This document shows positions 32,531-43,610 of a DNA stretch of 64,000 nt, in pieces. How positions within the stretch are numbered: position 1 is the stretch's first letter; each line of letters begins with the position of its first letter. Made by a program: the position numbers and the translations under genes. The stretch is from the NCBI GenBank assembly GCA_020698575.1, contig CM036245.1, forward strand, positions 12,547,479-12,611,478, given 5' to 3'. Below the pieces are notes generated by a model, which did not search any database, was not told the origin of the DNA, and saw nothing but the letters and a program-made list of their open reading frames with translations. The DNA is from Bostrychus sinensis (lineage: Eukaryota > Chordata > Actinopteri > Gobiiformes > Eleotridae).

Positions 32531-32783
32531 GACAATGGTATATAGCCATTTGAACAAAATAAATGTTGCCTTTCTTATGCCAGTGATTGCTATTAGTAAA
32601 GTGGTGAGGTTGTAAACCATGCAACATTGCTGCTCTTGCTGCTGCATTGTACACTTTTCCTTTCATTCATTCGCTATTTTATCTCACATCCTGCCTGACA
32701 CTTATTTAATTTTTCTAAGTTGAAGATAGCATGGACTAAATGGGGGAAAGCTAAATGTCTGTGTTTGTAATGACAGTAATTAA

Positions 32784-33280
32784 TATCACAGGCTATATAC
32801 TTTATAGCTTTATACTTTATACAAATGTAGGGGATCTATAGCATACAGCCCGTCTTGTGATCAGAAACCACAGTATTACTAATAGTTTTTGTTTTACTAC
32901 AGTATAATTGCTTCATCTCATATTAAAAATGCCATCCGTGTGGCAGTTCCATTATTGGGCTGGAGCTTTTTCTGTTGGCTCTTGTTTAAAAGTCTGATCA
33001 GAGACTCTCCCAAACACATTATGTAAATGGGGAAAACAAGTGATCAACCACAAACACTCTCTTAAACTAGGTGCTGTGTAGCAATTAACCAGCGGCACTT
33101 CAAAACCTGCTTTATTTCAATACTTTCTTCAAATATGGTTGCACAAGGTCAGGTAAATACGGGGCTATTTAACATCTTTTAATTTCTTTGTTCAAAAACA
33201 ACAAAGTCTTCTGCTCAAAAACAAAATTGAAATTTAGAGGTTTCTCTGATGTGTGTCTCGGTTTTAAGTTTCCAAATGAG
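32784..33280. other. No feature recognised
   Basis: Low-copy, no exon identified. Confidence 0.4.
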
Positions 33281-33330
33281 TAGTGGTAGTAGTAGTAGTT
33301 GTAGTAGTTGTAGTAGTAGGAGTAGGTTGC
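33281..33330. repeat. AGT trinucleotide tract
   Basis: Interrupted (AGT)n including AGTTGT units. Confidence 0.8.
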
Positions 33331-34662
33331 GTGGCAGTATTGGTTCACATTCCCTTGTAACTCCTGGTTGGGTGGGCAGCACACAGACCGCCCCCTAGAG
33401 AGAGGTGGCTGAGGTGCAGGCTGTATCGTTACCTTCCTCTACAAGCAGCAGGTGCTGGGTGAGCTCCTCCATCATCAACAATGATTTTATGGTGTGTAAA
33501 TGCAAGTGATGGGTCAGTCATGAACGAGCCTGTTCACAGAGCCGCTCCCGTCAGTGAGTCTGTCTCTCTCTTTCTTTCTCTGACCAAAGCAGAACAGGTT
33601 GTGTTTGTAAATGGGTGCACGCAGGACAGAGGATGAATAGAGAGACATGACATCCCATGGCCTTGACAGAGAAGACTTTAAGCTTCCTTACAGTGTTCGT
33701 TTCATGTAAATAGCCCCAGGCATCACTGAAATACAAACCACACAAATCTTAGTACCATTAATGAAGTTAAATATAGCCTGTTAGATATACACGCGGCTAA
33801 TTAACGCTATCGGCAGCAACATGTGAAGTTTCAGATCATATCAATGATGTTTTGCTTAAAAAACTAATAAAAAAGAGATACTTACTTTGCATATTTTTTT
33901 TGATAGTCATGGTGAAAGAGAAGTGAGCAGACAGGGGCAGGACAGACACATGAAAGCTAAACAGGAGGAGGAGAGACTTTTCAATAGAAAAAAAAGTTCA
34001 GCTCTACAGATTAAAAAACATTCCAATAGTAAATTTCTACTTTAAACAGAACCTTTTTTGGGGGAAATATAGGTCTATCTGCTGTAGGCTAGAGTTCCTT
34101 ATTTGCAAAATAGCTAATAAACAGACACAAAACAACCAGTGTACTTCCTGTGACGTTCCCAAGCCCAGATAAATGGATGGGAGGGTGTACTATATCTATT
34201 TGTATCACACTTTATATTTGCCCACTTACATCTTCAGTCAGCACACCCAAGTCCCTGAGTAGGTGTAGTACTGTTAGTAGTAGTAGTGCTGGCCTGTAAT
34301 GGTGCAGCTCTCTCTGTGTTTTCTCTCTACCTGAGTGTGGGGCTGTGATGGTGAAGTCCAGGACGCAGCGTAGCGTAAAGCCACCTCTTCAAACCTCACT
34401 TAATCACAGACTACAGCAGCGCAGAGTAAATATCTAATCAGGCGCTGGGCTGCATGAATGCTGATGCTCTAATGTCGCGCACTAATGTGTTTACTATGCA
34501 CGTCCCACCCGAAAACTTATGAACAAAAAAACGACTGACATGTGTCTATGAGAAATTCCATCTTTTTCCACTTTGTGTATGAGGCCGGCGCCGGCACACA
34601 TCAGCGTTTGTGATCTATCTCAATGCCACGCCTCAACAGATTCAATCAGAGGGGAGCCGCTG
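33331..34662. other. Low-copy segment, no exon recognised
   Basis: No repeat family is recognised apart from a short AGT run at about 34265-34290. The 34360-34620 part has balanced composition and could be a regulatory island. Confidence 0.3.
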
Positions 34663-34686
34663 TTTTTTTTTTTTTTTTTTTTTTTT
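34663..34686. repeat. Poly-T tract
   Basis: 24 consecutive T. Confidence 0.95.
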
Positions 34687-36004
34687 CTGCACTTGTTTTA
34701 TTTTCCTGGTCTTTCTCTCTCTCACACACACGCACAGTCCCCCTCTTTGTGTCTCTGTAGGAGCCAAATAACTTTAGTCTGAATGGTCCCACTGCTCTCA
34801 CTGTGAAGCTAAACTCAAGCATACAGCATGAAAACACACAAATAGCACAGTCAGGGAGATGCTCATTGGCCTGATGGACTGCCCAGGCTCTCCAAAACTG
34901 AATCAGCTCTGGGGCTCAGTGGTCCTCACACTGGAGTTGATCCTGCAGTGGGAAAAAAAAACATGTTTTTACATTTACAAATGAAAGTGTTTCTGACTCA
35001 GAGTTGGATTTGTAGGAACAAAGGCAAAGTCAGGACAAACCAAGGCAAGATTGTTACTAATATAGGGGTATGGGAAGAGATTCCAGCAAAAAAATTTGTT
35101 TTCAATGAAGAAAATAGATGTTTTCTACCCACTGACAATAAAAATCTTGCTAAAGCTCCTGTCCCAACGCACCGTTTAACGTTTCCATCTGAAAAACGAA
35201 GGCATATGTTTATTGGACGTTTCTGTTTGTTTTTTAGCTGGTTTTCAGACGTATTAAGACGTTGACAGACGACGCTTTGAACATGTTCAAAATTTTCAAC
35301 AGCCAGCTTCCAATAGCAATTGGTGGTTCTCATGTGTTACTCTGGCGTTTTTTTATTTTTTAATTTTTTTATGTTTTCACTGTTACTTGGGCAGAATCTT
35401 ACAGTTTTTTAGATTTTTATGGTTGGGCAGGCGGACAGCTCATCTGTCTCCAACCATGAAACTCACAATATGTCTATGTGAAACTGGCAAAGAAAACAGC
35501 TGAATAACGCCAAAGAAACATTCACTTAACAAATACATGAGTGACAGTCCTCATAATGGTAGAAATGGGTGGGTACATATAGAGGAACATCTATTAACAT
35601 TGAATCACACCTGAATAACGGTCAAAACACATGTAAAAGTTACACACTTAACCAGACGTTAGGCATTCAATGTTCCGCAAGCTGGGCTCAATGAAGGCAT
35701 TTCTCAGCTGTTTCTCAGATGTATTTAGATGTTACTCATGTTGTTCCAGCTACCGTCTGTAGCCAAAAAATGTGTATTTGTTGCCGTATGACACCGTCTG
35801 ACGTAACAATTTAGACGGAGGCAGACAGAATTGTTAAATGGCGCAGTGGGACAGGGGTTTAAATGGCAGGGGTTGGTCCTGACTGGTTTTCATTCAAAAG
35901 CCTGTGTCCAATTCCAATACAGCTGCTCAACAGCTGTCATGGTCCAAAATTTGTAGAAAAAGGAAAAAAAAAAAAGTTTCATCTGGTTAATTTGGTCTTT
36001 CTGT
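34687..36004. other. No feature recognised
   Basis: Overlapping frames on both strands near 34950-35330 show no known domain. Confidence 0.35.
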
Positions 36005-36050
36005 AGTAGTAGTAGTTGTAGTAGTATTGGCAGTGAGGGTGTAGTAGTAG
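36005..36050. repeat. AGT trinucleotide tract
   Basis: Interrupted (GTA)n, directly before the GAGTC-rich repeat. Confidence 0.8.
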
Positions 36051-37100
36051 CAGTGTGTGAGTCCAAGTCACTCTCGAGTCCTATATCGAGTCCAAACCCA
36101 TATTGCATAGGACTAGTCTGAGTCAAGTCATTATTACCTGAAAGCGAGTCCAAGTCTCAAGTCCAAGTCATGAGTCGAGGCCATTTAAGCAGGGCCTGAT
36201 GGGAGTTTTCTTAAATGTGTCACAGTAGAACCCTTAAAACAAATAAAAAGAATTCAAATGCAGTCACCACTTTATTTGTGGGTACAAAAATCTACAAAAA
36301 AAGTGTAAAAATAAATTCCTATAAAAAGATCTTGGATAATAAGTCATTTTTTTTTTTTTTTGTTCACACAGTGCATCCTACTCTGACTTCCAATGACTTT
36401 AAACGGACAGTATTCAGGTTTGAACAAACTACTTAAAGGGGCTATATTATTGAAAAATTACTTTTCTACCATGTTATAATGTTCTCTCATCAAAAACAGA
36501 CCTGGAGTTGTCTTTTTTTCATTCATGCATGTTTAATCCTCAATACTTTTTTAGTTTGTGAGCGGCCAAAATGACTCGTTTCACCAGTGTCTGCCTTTTC
36601 CTTGACCACACCCCTCCCCCCTCATGGGCCTGTCCTGTTCAGGAAGCACTGCTACAGCGAACGCCTCCCCCCAGCATGCAAACAAACCCACCTCCGAACT
36701 GTGAACTCAAACACTCAGCATATATTTTTGTGAGGAGCTGAAGGACAGCAGCGGGACAGCAGGGAGGGAGGGCTCTTAAAGTGACATGGACCTAATCTGA
36801 GCATTTCTCACAGAGTCAAATGATGCGTTTCTTGAAATAAGGTTTTTGCAAAAATTATTGCGTTTTCTGACCAACGAAATGTAAAATGCGCATCTAGGTG
36901 TGCCCTAGATTATTTAAAAGACAAAAAAGCATAATATAGGCCCTTTAAAATCATATGTAAAAAGATTATTTATTATGATCTACATATAGAGGGGTATTCT
37001 GTACATGACTGCGACTCAAAGGGGCATCTATGATCAAGTCTGAGTGGTCTATGGTTGAGTCAAGTCCCAACCCTGAAAAGTCTTTCATCCCTGGAAGCTA
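36051..37100 (+). repeat. GAGTC/AAGTC-rich dispersed repeat, copy 1, interrupted
   Basis: Irregular GAGTCCAAGTC-type words fill 36055-36180 and reappear at about 36990-37090 (GAGTCAAGTCCCAACCC). The break holds a TTAA element. A second copy is at 48725-49020. Confidence 0.6.
36433..36948 (+). mobile_element. TTAA-target element, copy 3, intact ends
   Basis: TTAA at 36433-36436 and 36945-36948 flank 508 bp. The left end AAGGGGCTATATTATTG is mirrored by GCATAATATAGGCCCTT. CCATGTTATAATGTT and AAAAACAGACCTGGAGT identify the family. Non-coding. Confidence 0.8.
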
Positions 37101-37780
37101 CTTGTGGTGGTAGTTGTGGGTAGATTGATGAGAAAAAACTAGCTACACATCAATGAAGATCTTGTCAAATTCATTATTAACTTGTAATTTCAATGTTCAT
37201 CCGGACTTCTAAATTTAGGAAGCTGCCCAATAGGTGACATAACACTATGCAAACACTTTTTATAGGTTCAAACTTAAACTAATCAATGTCATCAGTCATA
37301 TTGTTCCCCAAACTCTTTGAAAAGTGTAGTGTGTGAGGTTGTTGCAGATGACAGGCCTGAGTTACGCTGCCCTTTATTCTCTGTCCAGTTCAGATTTATG
37401 CAGCGCTCACTGACCACTCTGACATCCTATTACTGTAGTGGTCTGCGCTTTTATTAACCACACATAATCCTAACACAAGCCTGTCAGCCACCACTGACTG
37501 TTGGCTCTAATCAATTCACTATGATTTTATTAAATTCAGACAGGCTCCAGAGGCTCCCGAAGGCTGAGCGAGTGGTGCATTTGTCAAAGATTGGGTTTGG
37601 GTTTTTTTTTGTTTTGTTTTTTTTTTATTATTTGAACAGTTAATAGATTTTTTGTTTTTATACTTGTAAGTGAATGCATTGATTACAATTCAACTTGATG
37701 CTGAAGATAGAGAGAGGTGTTGTCCTGGTGGTGATGGGGCAGAGGAGGGTTGTTGTAGGAGCTGCATAGTTAGGTGATAA
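37101..37780. other. No feature recognised
   Basis: Low-copy sequence with a T/G-rich stretch at about 37600-37630. Confidence 0.4.
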
Positions 37781-37784
37781 CGCA

Positions 37785-38170
37785 GATACTTTAAACCTGG
37801 GTTGTTACTTTGACTTTGCAGAGAACTCTTGGATTAGGTGTCAGACGCCCCCTGCTGGCAATGGTGGGGCCATAATTAGCACAGCTATTATAGCATGACG
37901 CTAACAGATAATTGAGCTGAGCTTTGTAGTGACCGCCATTCAAGTACTGAACTTATCAGTGTGAGTCTGGTGACTATGTTTGTGCTTTAGAAACACACAG
38001 GAGTACTTCTGGTTTCACGAGTCTATGTAGAGCGGTGAGACCGAATGTTCATGCAAGAGGGACGACCATAGCAAACAGGATTACTCAAACAAGTGTGAAT
38101 GAAACAAAATACTACTTCAGGTATGTTTTTGAGGTGCATCATTTGGCATATTCAGTAAGAGTTAATAAGA
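37785..38170 (-). mobile_element. TTAA-target element, copy 4, partial
   Basis: Reverse-orientation blocks include GTGTCAGACGCCCCCTGCTGGCAA, GATTACTCAAAC and TTTTGAGGTGCA. The TTAA ends are not preserved. Confidence 0.65.
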
Positions 38171-39639
38171 AAAACAACCTTAGATCAAAAATGTAAAAGT
38201 AGACGGATTCAATCATTTTCATAGACTTATAGACGCTAAATGCTACTTAAAATAAAACATTACTACACCCACTAATGTTTTCTAACCAGGCTTTGACATT
38301 ACACACATGTAAATGATTGGCTATAAGTTGACCAACCTGATTATTCATTATTTGCAATGCTTGGTACGCAAATTCCTCCATAGAAAATGTATTATAGTCT
38401 GTTAAACTTGTGGCTCCATTATTAGTAATGCAGTGGTTTTGTTTACAAACACTAAAAGGATAAGTGTGTGCATGTTTTTGACATTTTATTGTTCTGTTTT
38501 TAATTTCACATAACTCTGTCACCTTAGAAAACCAGAAGGTCAGTGGTCAGGACAGTCTCCAAGCTGTGTTTCTGTCTGTCTTCCAGGGCAGAGTGCATCG
38601 AAACAGGTTCAGCCATTTTGTCCCATTTGGTGCTAGTTCTTTACCATTCCTCTTCACTACACTGAACTGAGGAATGTGCCCAATTTCCAGCCTTGAGGCA
38701 TAAGCCATATACAGGTGTGGCTCTGAAATGACTAATTAAAAAAAGAAAATCCATTTACGCGTTGACTTTTCATATCCCGAGACCGGCGTGATGCGCTTGA
38801 TTCAATACCGAACTCTCAAATCTCACCTGAGGCAGACGATATTGCAGTTTAAGAGTCTAAATCCTTGTGTTTGCACGAAGCAGAGCCCGGCGCTGTCTCT
38901 GTGTGTGTAGAGAGCGGGCTGCAGAGTTAGGCGAAAAACTTAATGAAGATGTCCTATCTCATCTCCTCTTATGTCCCCTACTACTGCAGTGCGTCCCATT
39001 CACGGCTCGCACTGTTTAATTCTATCTCCTCCTCTATGCTCTGTGTAAACTCTGCTTGACTGACTTTTATATGACAGTGCCATTTTCCACAACGGCGAAA
39101 GAACACGCCAAGCCGTTAAAATGTCCAGGCGGGAACATCGTTGTACCCTCGCAGTTACCTCGGCAAATCCACACACACCCAAAAAAAAAAAAAAAAATAC
39201 TGCATAAACCCCAAAGGCTCCCATTTTTCACCCGGCGACAAGTTCATCTGTCAGCCAAACAGCAGCAGAGCTTTGATATGTTCTTGGTGAGTGATTATTG
39301 AATTCTGAATGAATTTTGGATTTTTCTATCAAAAGGAAGGTGAGGATGATTAACTTTAAACACAGGACTGGCACATGCACACATCTGTCAGAGAGGGAAA
39401 AACAGATTTACTTTACACACAGCCAAAAATATATCAAAAAGCTCATGAATAAATAAATGTCTGAGATAAACAAGAGGTGCTGCTTAATACGTTTCTGTTT
39501 ATTTAGCTATTTGTAAGAGTAACTAACCCCATGACAAACTTGGCTTTAGTGGGTCCCCTCACTGATTTTGGTCCTGTCTTTGAAATTTTAGTATTCCAAG
39601 GAGTTATATTATACTTTTATTCATCTTTTTAAACACATC
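38171..39639. other. Low-copy segment; candidate island 38940-39180
   Basis: No repeat is recognised beyond a poly-A run at about 39180-39197. The 38940-39180 part is GC-balanced. No exon is identified. Confidence 0.3.
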
Positions 39640-39840
39640 TTGGTCGCCTCTAGAACAGCATTTCACAATTTACAAATTTATAAACATTATATGACTAAAA
39701 GAAAATATTTCCAGTTATTACTTTACTACTACCATAAAGAAACAGATGAAGAGACCAGCAACAGAGAACATCAACAGAGGAAAAAAGCTTCTTTTCTTCC
39801 TTAAACTTTTTGTATGATGACATTTTACTACAAAATTACA
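39640..39840 (+). repeat. Unclassified dispersed repeat, copy 2
   Basis: It carries GTCGCCTCTAGAACAGCATTT, ATGACTAAAAGAAAAT, CCATAAAGAAACAGATGAAG and CTTAAACTTTTTGTATGATG, in the same order as copies at 9177 and 45655. Confidence 0.6.
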
Positions 39841-40504
39841 TATTACATACATTTAGTGGTTTAAAACGTACAGGTTTTGGCCTCGTAGGGTTAAACAGTG
39901 GCTATTTCAATTCAGTAGTTCCTAAATTATGAGCATTATGACGTAGTATTGTTTCTACATTACCACACCTTTGCTGCCTCCCTTGCTCTTGTGCACTTGT
40001 CCCAGTCCTCTGTTGGTGCAGTGTGAAGGATGTCCATCACACTCTGTTAAAAGCCCCAGTCCAGGTCCCGCCCCACCCTTGGTTCTTCTCCTCTGTCTCT
40101 GCCTATAGTCTCTGTCCATGTTTTTAGCATTTTCAATCTTTGGCAGTGGTTACAGTGAGGTCTTGCGGGTGAGTTATGCAAAATAAATATATTTAGGCTT
40201 CCACTAAATGTAAACAGCTGAATTCATCCTAAACAGCTTTTATTCCTCACAGATATACTTTATAATTGTCATGCTTCATAAAAGTATGTGCAAATATGTG
40301 CAACAAATCCATTTCAATAAGTTTATTTCAGTCAGTACTAAACCCATTTTAGAGTTACATCATTTTCCAGTGCAACCACTCAGAGAAGGCTTCCAGGCCG
40401 AGGACACAGGTGCACTCGGTCATGGTGACATTGCATTGGCCTGAAACATTGTCTCTACCATCTAATAGACCTTAATGTGCAGCTGATTGTTGTTTATTTT
40501 GGGG
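39841..40504. other. No feature recognised
   Basis: Low-copy sequence, no exon seen. Confidence 0.4.
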
Positions 40505-41145
40505 CACACATTAGCGTCTTCAAGCATTTGAGCTACAGTAGCTCATCTGTTAGATCTCAGGTGGATAACCTGCCGCTGGTTCACCACTGTTTCTTCCTTG
40601 GACCACTTTTGATTTTGACCAGGAACACCCCACAAGAGCTGCAGTTTTAGAGATGCTCTGAAACATTCGTCTAGCCATCTCAATTTGGCCCTTGTCAGTG
40701 CTGCCAGGATCTTTACGAGAAGACGCGAATATGACCATATCTCTCCGGCCCTCCACTCTCTCCACTGTCAGCCTGTACAACAAAGGATACAGTATAAAAT
40801 CTGCCTGCTGACCTTTCAGTGCCTACACAGTCATGCCCCAGACTACCTCACACCCCACTCAACCACTGGACAGCTTTGGTCATCAGATACTCACCGCCTT
40901 TGGCCCCCCAGGACTAAATTACACCCCATGAGAGACAAGGCGTTCCAGGCTGCTGCTCCACAAATGCTTTACCGGGTCATCTTAGGACGCCACAGACAGT
41001 GAAAAATGTGATATTATATTGTTTAATTTGCTCAAACTCTTACACTTGTCCATTTTTCCTCTTTCTAACACATCAACTTTGAGGAATAAATGTTCACTTG
41101 CTGCCTAATACATCCCATCCACTAACAGGTGCCATGATGGAAAGT
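40505..41145 (-). mobile_element. Tc1-like transposon 5' half, split by an L2 piece
   Basis: The transposase N-terminal region lies at 40505-40700 (minus): D-K-G-Q-I-E-M-A-R-R then Q-S-I-S-K-T-A-A-L-V-G-C. The preceding 5' part reappears at 41031-41145 (CTCAAACTCTTACAC to AACAGGTGCCATGATGG). The two halves fit together with only a few bases lost around 40701-41030. Confidence 0.8.
40701..41030 (+). mobile_element. L2-like LINE ORF end nested in Tc1
   Basis: The open frame through 41002 has A-A-R-I-F-T-R-R-R-E-Y-D-H-I-S-P-A-L then Q-Y-K-I-C-L-L-T-F-Q-C-L and P-D-Y-L. This is the conserved C-terminal segment of L2/CR1-type LINE polyproteins. No 3' tail or clear target duplication is visible. 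Confidence 0.75.
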
Positions 41146-41163
41146 GTAGCTGCTGTCAAAGAC

Positions 41164-41625
41164 TTGCCTGGAAAATCCAGACTGATATGCCTCTGTGTTA
41201 TTCTACAGAGACATATCAGTCTGGTCACCACGCCGTCCGCAGTGGTTTACTCAAATCCCAACCGTACCGTGCATTTTGATTGGTTTATTTAAGTCACGTG
41301 TTCTTCGTGAGCAGCGTCACTCGTACGCGTCTCCTCTCCGACAACAATCAAGATGGCGCACCGAGGAGCCGAGAGTTTGTTTCATTCAGCGGTATGGTAC
41401 AGTAATGTTGAAATAACTCTCTCGTTCCTCCCTCGTGGCTTCACTACTTCGTTTGTTTACTTTCTCACTTTCTTGTCACTTTGTTAACGTCACGTCCGCC
41501 ATTTTCTGATTGGCTAACTCCACTGTCCGTTAATTTGGGTTTGCTCCGCCCTAGAAATCGAATTGATTCTAAGGCGACCAGACTCATCCGCAGGTACAGC
41601 GGTGAGTCTGGAATTTCCAGGCAAG
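41164..41625. mobile_element. MITE with 9-bp duplication and terminal hairpin
   Basis: The ends are TTGCCTGGAAAATCCAGACT and, inverted, TTGCCTGGAAATTCCAGACT (one mismatch). It is flanked by GTCAAAGAC at 41155-41163 and 41625-41633, which points to Mutator-like. A one-base-shifted reading with an 8-bp duplication would be hAT. Just inside the left end is a 20-bp stem (41177-41196 with 41205-41224, one mismatch, 8-nt loop). It contains a YY1-like AAGATGGCG at about 41350. No coding frame. Confidence 0.75.
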
Positions 41626-41633
41626 TCAAAGAC

Positions 41634-42950
41634 AGCTCTCATTTATTTTAGTTCATAACTTGAAATGAAATGAAATAAATAAGTTGTATTTTTTAGTCAG
41701 TAAATAATAATACATTTGCTATTAATCAGTTAAAACTTTATAAAAAGGGGGGAACTTATTTTTTGTTCCATTTGGGAATTGCATTGTTGTTGCTATGGCT
41801 GGTGATAAACCAGTGCTCTACACCTACATGAGCCACACAAGGAGCTAAATTAATGTAATAGAAAAACGACACGCACATTCAGAACAACAAGCTTGTGTGA
41901 AGTAAAAGTTCAAAATGAGGCTCTGCTCAACAAATGAAGCTCCTAGATTTTTTTTTTTTTTTTTTACACACACATGCCCTTCATCAGACGAGACGTATGC
42001 TGAAGATGTCAAGTTGTCTTTAAGTTACAGAACACTGAAGCTGTAAACCTCAAATTTATTCCTCTCTGGTTAATGCGGCCAATGAGGTATACATTTTATT
42101 GTTTTATCACTCTAATTACTTTGCCGTTACTTTGCCATGTGAAAGTTACGTGACTCTATGTTAACGTATGTCAAGCTAATTAAGTGTGTTTTTTGCATAA
42201 TTTGAATGTGCACTTTGTTATTTGTTTTGTACAGTTTTTTCATTTATTATTCTCTGTCAGAACACTACGTTTTTAAGGGTTAATCTAGGTTTTCTGTATT
42301 TTTTTAGTTATGACGGCATTGTTGGGGACATGTTAAGGCACGTTGAAGAACTTGTGTCAAAATAAATGTCAATTAAAACCCAAGAATGACCAGAGCCTTT
42401 GATTAAACTCGAGGGGAGTAACAAAGAGATTTATTAAGAACCTTATTAGTGTATACATATAGACACACAAATGACAAATGAAGTGGTTTTGTGTACTTTG
42501 GTACTTTCTTAACTGCCTCACACTTTCCCACCAGTACTGACCTACTGTAGCACCTTCAATAAATTAGCATTACATTCAAGTCCTCCTTTCTCATCTACTT
42601 TCATTAATTACACAGACCAATGGCGATTTCTCCAACACACTTTTTTCCACGTATGCTCGGCTTTGTGCTGTAAGCTGTTAAATGAAGCCTGTGGCGGCGC
42701 ATTGACGTAGGTAACACTCCATTACTTGTCCATTTCCTCTGCATGGCTGGTCTCTGCATTTTACTCCCAGCATAATGCACTAATTACATCTGTAAACACA
42801 CAAGCAGACAAACAGTGTTTACCTCGCTCATTTCACAGAGCCGCCGCCACCCCCCCCCCCCTCGTCTGATCCTATTCAAGTGAAGGAGATCAAGATGTAA
42901 TGTGTTTATGCTTTCCCCCGATGACTAAAGGGTGACCAGGAGTGGGCAGG
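41634..42950. other. Low-copy segment; candidate island 42640-42900
   Basis: No repeat is recognised except a T run near 41948-41965. The 42640-42900 part has balanced composition with CCAAT and forkhead-like TGTAAACA words and a C-run. No exon is identified. Confidence 0.3.
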
Positions 42951-42982
42951 GGAGGAGGAAGAGGAGGAGGAGGAGGAGGAGG
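42951..42982. repeat. GGA/GAG tract
   Basis: (GGA)n purine run. Confidence 0.85.
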
Positions 42983-43084
42983 TTTATCTCAATATGTGTG
43001 GGTAGAATGAATGTCCGTCTCTGTGCATTTACTGGTTATTGTCCATGGCTCCAATCAACTACATCTCCAAATGGGAAAAGGCAG

Positions 43085-43470
43085 AAGATGTGATTGAAAA
43101 CTTTATTGCCATGTTTCTCAAGCGGTAGGACTTGAAAAACTAATAGAGAGGGCTGGTTCAACTACAGGAAGTAGTTTAGAGACTCCGGTTGAGGAAGAAG
43201 AGCAACGGACACTCAACAGGATGGATGTTATACTGTACAACATGGACCATCCCCTGAATGTAGCTTTTGAACAACAGAGAGCAGACAGTGGATGTCTGAG
43301 ATCAGTGAGCTGCAGGACAGAACGTCACAAGAACTCCTTCAAAACACACAGTAAAATCAATCAGTTTATGGCAGGTGAAGATCTTTAAATCAGCTGAATC
43401 AACTAACATGAAGAGGCTTAAGATCTGAATTTATCCTTGGGGATTAATAAAGTCTTTTTGAATTAAATTT
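43085..43470 (+). mobile_element. Probable Rex1-like LINE 3' end
   Basis: The terminus TATCCTTGGGGATTAATAAAGT resembles the CCTTGGGGACAATAAAG of the LINE at 22753. Upstream sequence encodes a decayed N-S-F-K-T-type C-terminus. Weak. Confidence 0.4.
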
Positions 43471-43610
43471 GGTGGAACGCAGACCTCTTCTAGTGGTGCT
43501 CACGAGTCTTTTGCAGTTTGAAGTCCTGCTTTCGATCTGGACTACAGCTTGTTTAAATATGGTTCAGACATGGTTTAGTCTTGGTTTGGTGCTGATTTAG
43601 ACCTGGTTAA

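Larger units (their letters stand above)
31706..32781. repeat. Long inverted repeat built from LINE pieces
   Basis: The left arm (31706-31858) and right arm (32613-32781) are reverse complements over roughly 150 bp with indels. Shared words include ACACAGACATTTAGCTTTCC, GATGTGAGATAAAA, GAATGAAAGGA and TATGGTTTA/CATGGTTTA. Within each arm, one LINE block (W-S-K-W-G-K-A) points opposite to the next, so both arms carry the same internal rearrangement. A solo LTR sits in the loop. Confidence 0.7.

Noticed and set aside
34950..35333. Overlapping frames of about 105-111 codons on both strands
   Set aside because: No known domain, no splice context and no matching neighbour. Likely chance in low-stop sequence.
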